Part shown: piece by piece, positions 60,769 to 64,000 of the stretch
How positions within the stretch are numbered: the first letter of the stretch is position 1
Layout: every line of letters starts with the position of its first letter
Translations under genes and position numbers: made by a program
Notes under the pieces: model-generated
Told to the model about the DNA's origin: nothing
What the model saw: the letters and a program-made list of their open reading frames with translations, nothing else
The model's database searches: none
Assembly: GCF_022747945.1 (NCBI RefSeq)
Contig: NZ_JALDST010000001.1
Location: 6,014,001-6,078,000 of the forward strand
Length of the DNA: 64,000 bases
Direction: 5' to 3'
From: Micromonospora sp. R77
Lineage (GTDB): Bacteria; Actinomycetota; Actinomycetes; Mycobacteriales; Micromonosporaceae

Positions 60769-63321
60769 TCAGTACACCAATCCGCGGTCGCCGTCGACGG
60801 TGACGACCTGTCCGTCGCGAATCAGCTTGGTGGCGTGGTTGGTGCCCATGACGGCGGGGATCCCGTATTCGCGGGCCACGATGGACCCGTGGGACAGGGT
60901 GCCGCCGGTGTCGGTCACCACCGCGCCGGCGATGCTCAGCAGCGGCGACCATGCGGGGGTGATGAAGGAGGCGACCAGTACCTCACCGGTCTGCAGTTTG
61001 GGGAAGTCCTGGACGGAGGCGACGTGCCGGGCGATGGCCGTGACGCGTCCCGGGCTGACCGGCGAACCCTTGATGCCGGAGTGGCGCTCGGCCGGATCGC
61101 CGGACTTCTCCTCCTGGCCGAGGAAGGCGACGGGCTTGAGGTCTATACCGGCGAAGCTGAGCCGCATGTCCCGCGGTACGGCGGGCGGCGGGATGAGGCC
61201 GCGCCGTCGCGCCCGGAGGTCGCGGCGGTCGGTGACGGTCTTCTCCCACGACGCGGGGCGCGGTTCGTCGGCGCGCAGTTCAGCGGAGAGTTCGTCGCCG
61301 GTGAGGTAGAAGACGTCCTCCGGTCTGCTCAGGCGACCGTCGGCGACCAGGCGCCGGCCCAGTTCGAGGTAGCCGCGGCGAATGATCGGCCAGCCCTGGG
61401 TGAAGTGGAACAGAGCCTCGTCGCGGACGGCCGCGTAGCGTCGGTTGAGCCGCAGCAGCAGTCGCAGCAGCTGCCGGCGCGCCGGGTGTCCGCGGAGCCG
61501 GGCGTCGATGCGGGCCAGCTCCGTGTCGCGCCGCTCGGCCAGGGTCTGCAGCCGCTGCGCCGGGTCGGGGGCGTTTCCGGTGCGGTAGCCATCCAGGGCG
61601 GCGCGTAGCGCGGTCGGGTCCTCGGCCGGCGTCGGCTCGACGAAGTCGAGCTGGTAGACCTGGTGCCCGTACTCGGCGAGCAGTGCGGTGAAGCCGCGGT
61701 CGGAGGCGTCCTTGTCCTCGGCGGCGCGGGCGAGCCGCCACAGTGCGGCCTCCATCTCGGAGGTCCTGGTCGGATGTCCTTGCAGCAGCTGGGCCAGGTC
61801 GGGGGCAGCGGGCACCGGCCGGACCAGGGCCGGGTAGAGCTTCTCCAGCAGCAGTTCACTGACGTTCCAGTACCAGGCGAGGCCGCCCAACATCGCCCAG
61901 TAGATGCCGCTGAGGTCCGTCACCTCGTCGATGACGCGCTGCACCTCGTCGATCTCGAGGTGGCGCAGGTCGCGTCGGCCCAGCTCGGCGATGCGGGTGA
62001 GGTGGTGGGGCAGCAGGACTTTCCGCCAGTGCGACTCGAGCCGGGACAGGTGAAATCGGTAGAAGTTGACGATCAGCATGATGGTGCGCAGTGGGTACCT
62101 GTTGAGCGGGAAGTCCAGGCGCAGATAGGCGTAGCCGTTGATCGACCCGGCCATCGGCTCGGGCACCAGCGGACGGGCGAGCCGGTCGGAGCCGGACCAG
62201 TTGCGCCGCCACCGGTCCACCAGGCGGGGGTAGAGGGTGGTCTCGAACAGCGGTGAGAGCGGCTCGGGCAGCCACGAGTCGCAGATGCTGATCCGCGCCC
62301 AGGTCGCGCCGTCGATCGGGCTGCTCCAGTCGGCCGTGGGCGGCAGGGCCAGGCTGCGGGTGAGCGGCCGGGCCTGCAGGATCCACAGCTGCCCGTCGTG
62401 GACGGCCCACTCGATGTCCTGTGGCGCGCCGAAGTGCCGGGTCACGCGCAGACCCAGCCGGGCCAGCTCGGTCACCTGCTCCGTCCTGAGCGAGGCGGTG
62501 GAGCGCCGTTCCGGGTCGGTGTCGATCAGGGTGGTCCCGGTCCCGTCGGGGACCACCAGCTGCGACTTGCTCCCGATCTCGGTGCGCTGGACGGTGTCGC
62601 CGGTGGGGGACACGACGAACCGGTCGGGGTCGACCTGGCCGCTCACCACGGCCTCGCCCAGTCCCCAGCTCGACTCGATGACGACCGGCCCGGTGGGGTC
62701 GCCGGGCGCGGCGGGGTCGGGCGTGACGAACATGACGCCGGCCGCGTCGGCCGGCACCATCGCCTGCACGACGACCGCCATGGCGGCGTCGGCATGGGGT
62801 ACGCCGGCCCGCTCGCGGTAGAGGATCGCGGGGATCTCCCACAGCGACGCCCAGCAGGTCCGGACGGCGTCGACGAGCTGGTCGAGCGAGCGTACGCCGA
62901 GTTCGGTGTGATATTGACCGGCGAAGCTGGTGTCCGTGGTGTCCTCGGAGGTGCCGGAGGAGCGCACCGCCACGCCGCCGCCGTTCGGGCACACCTGCCG
63001 GTATGCCCGGTCCAGTTCGGTGCGTAGGTCGGCGGGCAGGTCGAGGTTCCGGACGGCCGACCGCAGCGATCCGGCGATCTGCTCCATCGGCTCCCAGGGC
63101 GGCGTCGCCGACCCGGGCTCCGGGGAGGGGGTCGCGGTGAGACGGTCGAGCAGCGGGGCCAGGGTGGGGGTGACGACGGCGTGGTAGGTGGAGATGGGTA
63201 GGCAGAAGCCGGCGGGGACGGGTAGGCCGGCCCCGAGCAGGTCGCCCAGGTTCGCCGCCTTGGCGCCGGCGGTGCCGGCATCGGATGCGCGCAGGTCGTG
63301 GAGCGGGACGAGGTCAGGCAT
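60769..63321 (-). CDS. PEP-utilising dikinase-like enzyme (PEP synthase / rifampin-phosphotransferase type)
   Basis: 850 aa. N-terminal PEP/pyruvate-binding ATP-grasp domain (about 10-325): AGAKAANLGDLLGAGLPVPA, GVAVRSSGTSEDTTDTSFAG and IESSWGLGEAVVSGQVDPDR. A long helical middle follows. The C-terminal swivelling domain carries the phosphohistidine in TGGTLSHGSIVAREYGIPAV (near 810). The third, PEP-synthase TIM-barrel domain is absent, so the layout is that of Rph-type antibiotic phosphotransferases (about 865 aa), which use ATP to move phosphate onto a hydroxyl. In this operon it may phosphorylate an alcohol intermediate. Its start overlaps the Rieske stop by eight bases. Confidence 0.78.
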   Translation of the reverse strand: MPDLVPLHDLRASDAGTAGAKAANLGDLLGAGLPVPAGFCLPISTYHAVVTPTLAPLLDRLTATPSPEPGSATPPWEPMEQIAGSLRSAVRNLDLPADLRTELDRAYRQVCPNGGGVAVRSSGTSEDTTDTSFAGQYHTELGVRSLDQLVDAVRTCWASLWEIPAILYRERAGVPHADAAMAVVVQAMVPADAAGVMFVTPDPAAPGDPTGPVVIESSWGLGEAVVSGQVDPDRFVVSPTGDTVQRTEIGSKSQLVVPDGTGTTLIDTDPERRSTASLRTEQVTELARLGLRVTRHFGAPQDIEWAVHDGQLWILQARPLTRSLALPPTADWSSPIDGATWARISICDSWLPEPLSPLFETTLYPRLVDRWRRNWSGSDRLARPLVPEPMAGSINGYAYLRLDFPLNRYPLRTIMLIVNFYRFHLSRLESHWRKVLLPHHLTRIAELGRRDLRHLEIDEVQRVIDEVTDLSGIYWAMLGGLAWYWNVSELLLEKLYPALVRPVPAAPDLAQLLQGHPTRTSEMEAALWRLARAAEDKDASDRGFTALLAEYGHQVYQLDFVEPTPAEDPTALRAALDGYRTGNAPDPAQRLQTLAERRDTELARIDARLRGHPARRQLLRLLLRLNRRYAAVRDEALFHFTQGWPIIRRGYLELGRRLVADGRLSRPEDVFYLTGDELSAELRADEPRPASWEKTVTDRRDLRARRRGLIPPPAVPRDMRLSFAGIDLKPVAFLGQEEKSGDPAERHSGIKGSPVSPGRVTAIARHVASVQDFPKLQTGEVLVASFITPAWSPLLSIAGAVVTDTGGTLSHGSIVAREYGIPAVMGTNHATKLIRDGQVVTVDGDRGLVY

Positions 63322-64000
63322 CGTCGGCCACCCGGTCCACCCACTGCTGGTAGTACTTGCGGAAGGCGAGCACTCCGTGGTCGCCGTTGACGTAGATGCC
63401 GTGTCGGTCGCCGCGTTCGATGGTGTTGAACAGCGGGATGTCCTGCTTGGAGGTCAAGGTGATCTCCGGGCGGTGCAGGAGGTAGTTGCGCAGGTCCCGC
63501 CAGCGCGTCCCGGTCGGGGGCAGGGCCACCGCGATGTGCTGGATGGTCCGGTTGGGTCCCAGCGGGGTGGTGGCCAGCAGCATCCGGTACTGCAGGCGCC
63601 CGTCGGCGAAGTAGCTGATCCGCTGGCCGCTGGGCCAGCCGTCGACCCGCAGGACGAACTGCTTGGCGTTGGTGCCCAGGAGACTGGTGATCCGGCCGAG
63701 CCGGCCGCGGTACGACGGCCAGTTCAGTTCCGCGCCGAGCCAGGCCTCGGCGGCGATGGGTGGACCGTGATCCGCGGTGGCCGCGGGGTCGTCGAGCATG
63801 CGCAGGGTCGTCGATCCGTTGACGTCGAGTCCGTGCAGGGCGACGAGGTGGTCGGGGTCGTAGGTGTTCTCCAGGATCCTGCGGACGGTTGCCCGGGTGT
63901 CGTCGGCCATGCGGAAGCCGGTGGGGTAGCTGGTCGCCCCGTCCAGGACGGGAAAGGTGGGCAGCGGGAACATCGGTTCGCGGCTGCCGTACCAGACCCA
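63314..64000 (-). CDS. Rieske-type oxygenase, C-terminal catalytic part (cut by window edge)
   Basis: The frame is open to the window edge (WVWYGSREPMFPLPTFPVLD), so the N-terminal Rieske cluster domain lies outside. The visible part has ENTYDPDHLVALHGLD, with N-x2-D-x2-H-x4-H, the mononuclear iron site of Rieske oxygenases, followed by a beta-rich domain (FVLRVDGWPSGQRISYFADG and MLLATTPLGPNRTIQHIAVA). It would hydroxylate or desaturate a lipophilic substrate using an electron-transfer partner. It is the first visible gene of the operon; an ATG at 63973 is internal. Confidence 0.68.
   Translation of the reverse strand, partial: WVWYGSREPMFPLPTFPVLDGATSYPTGFRMADDTRATVRRILENTYDPDHLVALHGLDVNGSTTLRMLDDPAATADHGPPIAAEAWLGAELNWPSYRGRLGRITSLLGTNAKQFVLRVDGWPSGQRISYFADGRLQYRMLLATTPLGPNRTIQHIAVALPPTGTRWRDLRNYLLHRPEITLTSKQDIPLFNTIERGDRHGIYVNGDHGVLAFRKYYQQWVDRVADDA

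Noticed and set aside
59189..61309. Very long rightward open frame (about 700 codons) opposite the leftward operon
   Set aside because: It lies antisense to three well-supported genes, is Arg/Ser/Pro-rich with no family motifs, and is explained by GC-rich third positions.

Overview
The window is high-GC actinobacterial chromosome. GC-rich third codon positions, many GTG (and two probable TTG) starts, GGAGG-type ribosome sites, SigE-type sigma/CU044_5270 pairing, TIGR03086 and DUF2637 proteins, a GH12 cellulase with a CebR-like operator and the P450/terpenoid locus all fit Micromonosporaceae (Micromonospora/Salinispora type). That assignment is inference; no rRNA or tRNA gene was recognised.

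Layout. (1) 1-16.5 kb is worn accessory DNA: a self-duplicated hypothetical protein, a cyclic-phosphate receiver protein, a GIY-YIG protein, an orphan Imm21 immunity protein, a decayed IS5-type transposase, a large LysM/BTAD membrane regulator coupled to a DUF2637 protein, several pseudogenes, a cytochrome P450 split by a TnpB (IS200/IS605-type) element and also frameshifted, and an intact ECF sigma factor with a CU044_5270 protein. (2) 16.6-48.7 kb looks like a conjugative or integrative element. A long leftward block carries VirB2-like, VirB6-like, PrgI-like, VirB4-like and VirD4-like genes, a replication-relaxation protein, an NlpC/P60 wall hydrolase, a MoxR ATPase with a HExxH/VWA partner, a diguanylate-cyclase-like protein and many unknown element proteins. 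A rightward block carries three DNA-methyltransferase-like genes (one frameshifted) and a replication-initiator-like winged-helix protein whose gene contains six 22-bp tandem repeats. The divergent centre (41.0-43.0 kb) holds mirror-image promoter-like elements and a dense cluster of TGACA pentamers. No relaxase or integrase was recognised. (3) 48.7-55.0 kb is ordinary chromosome or cargo: a NADAR pair, GH12 cellulase with ricin-type lectin domain, secreted endonuclease/exonuclease/phosphatase-fold enzyme, GNAT acetyltransferase and DUF1330 protein. (4) 55.2-64.0 kb is a tight leftward operon, cut by the window edge. It encodes a Rieske oxygenase (partial), a PEP-utilising dikinase-like enzyme, two UPF0104/LPG-synthase-type membrane proteins, a COQ4-like protein, an all-helical protein with an ND..YEHD motif, a seven-helix membrane protein resembling PaxB/Pyr4 terpene cyclases, and a P450. 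I read this as an unusual membrane-associated terpenoid or meroterpenoid pathway.

How the parts may work together. In the element, the transfer genes and the methyltransferase/replication genes run away from a shared control region that carries the same approximately 70-bp promoter-like module in mirror orientation. This suggests co-regulation of transfer, DNA protection and replication. In the last operon, overlapping start and stop codons across most junctions indicate one transcript. A chain of membrane cyclisation or transport proteins plus redox tailoring enzymes (Rieske, P450) points to a lipophilic product that remains unidentified.
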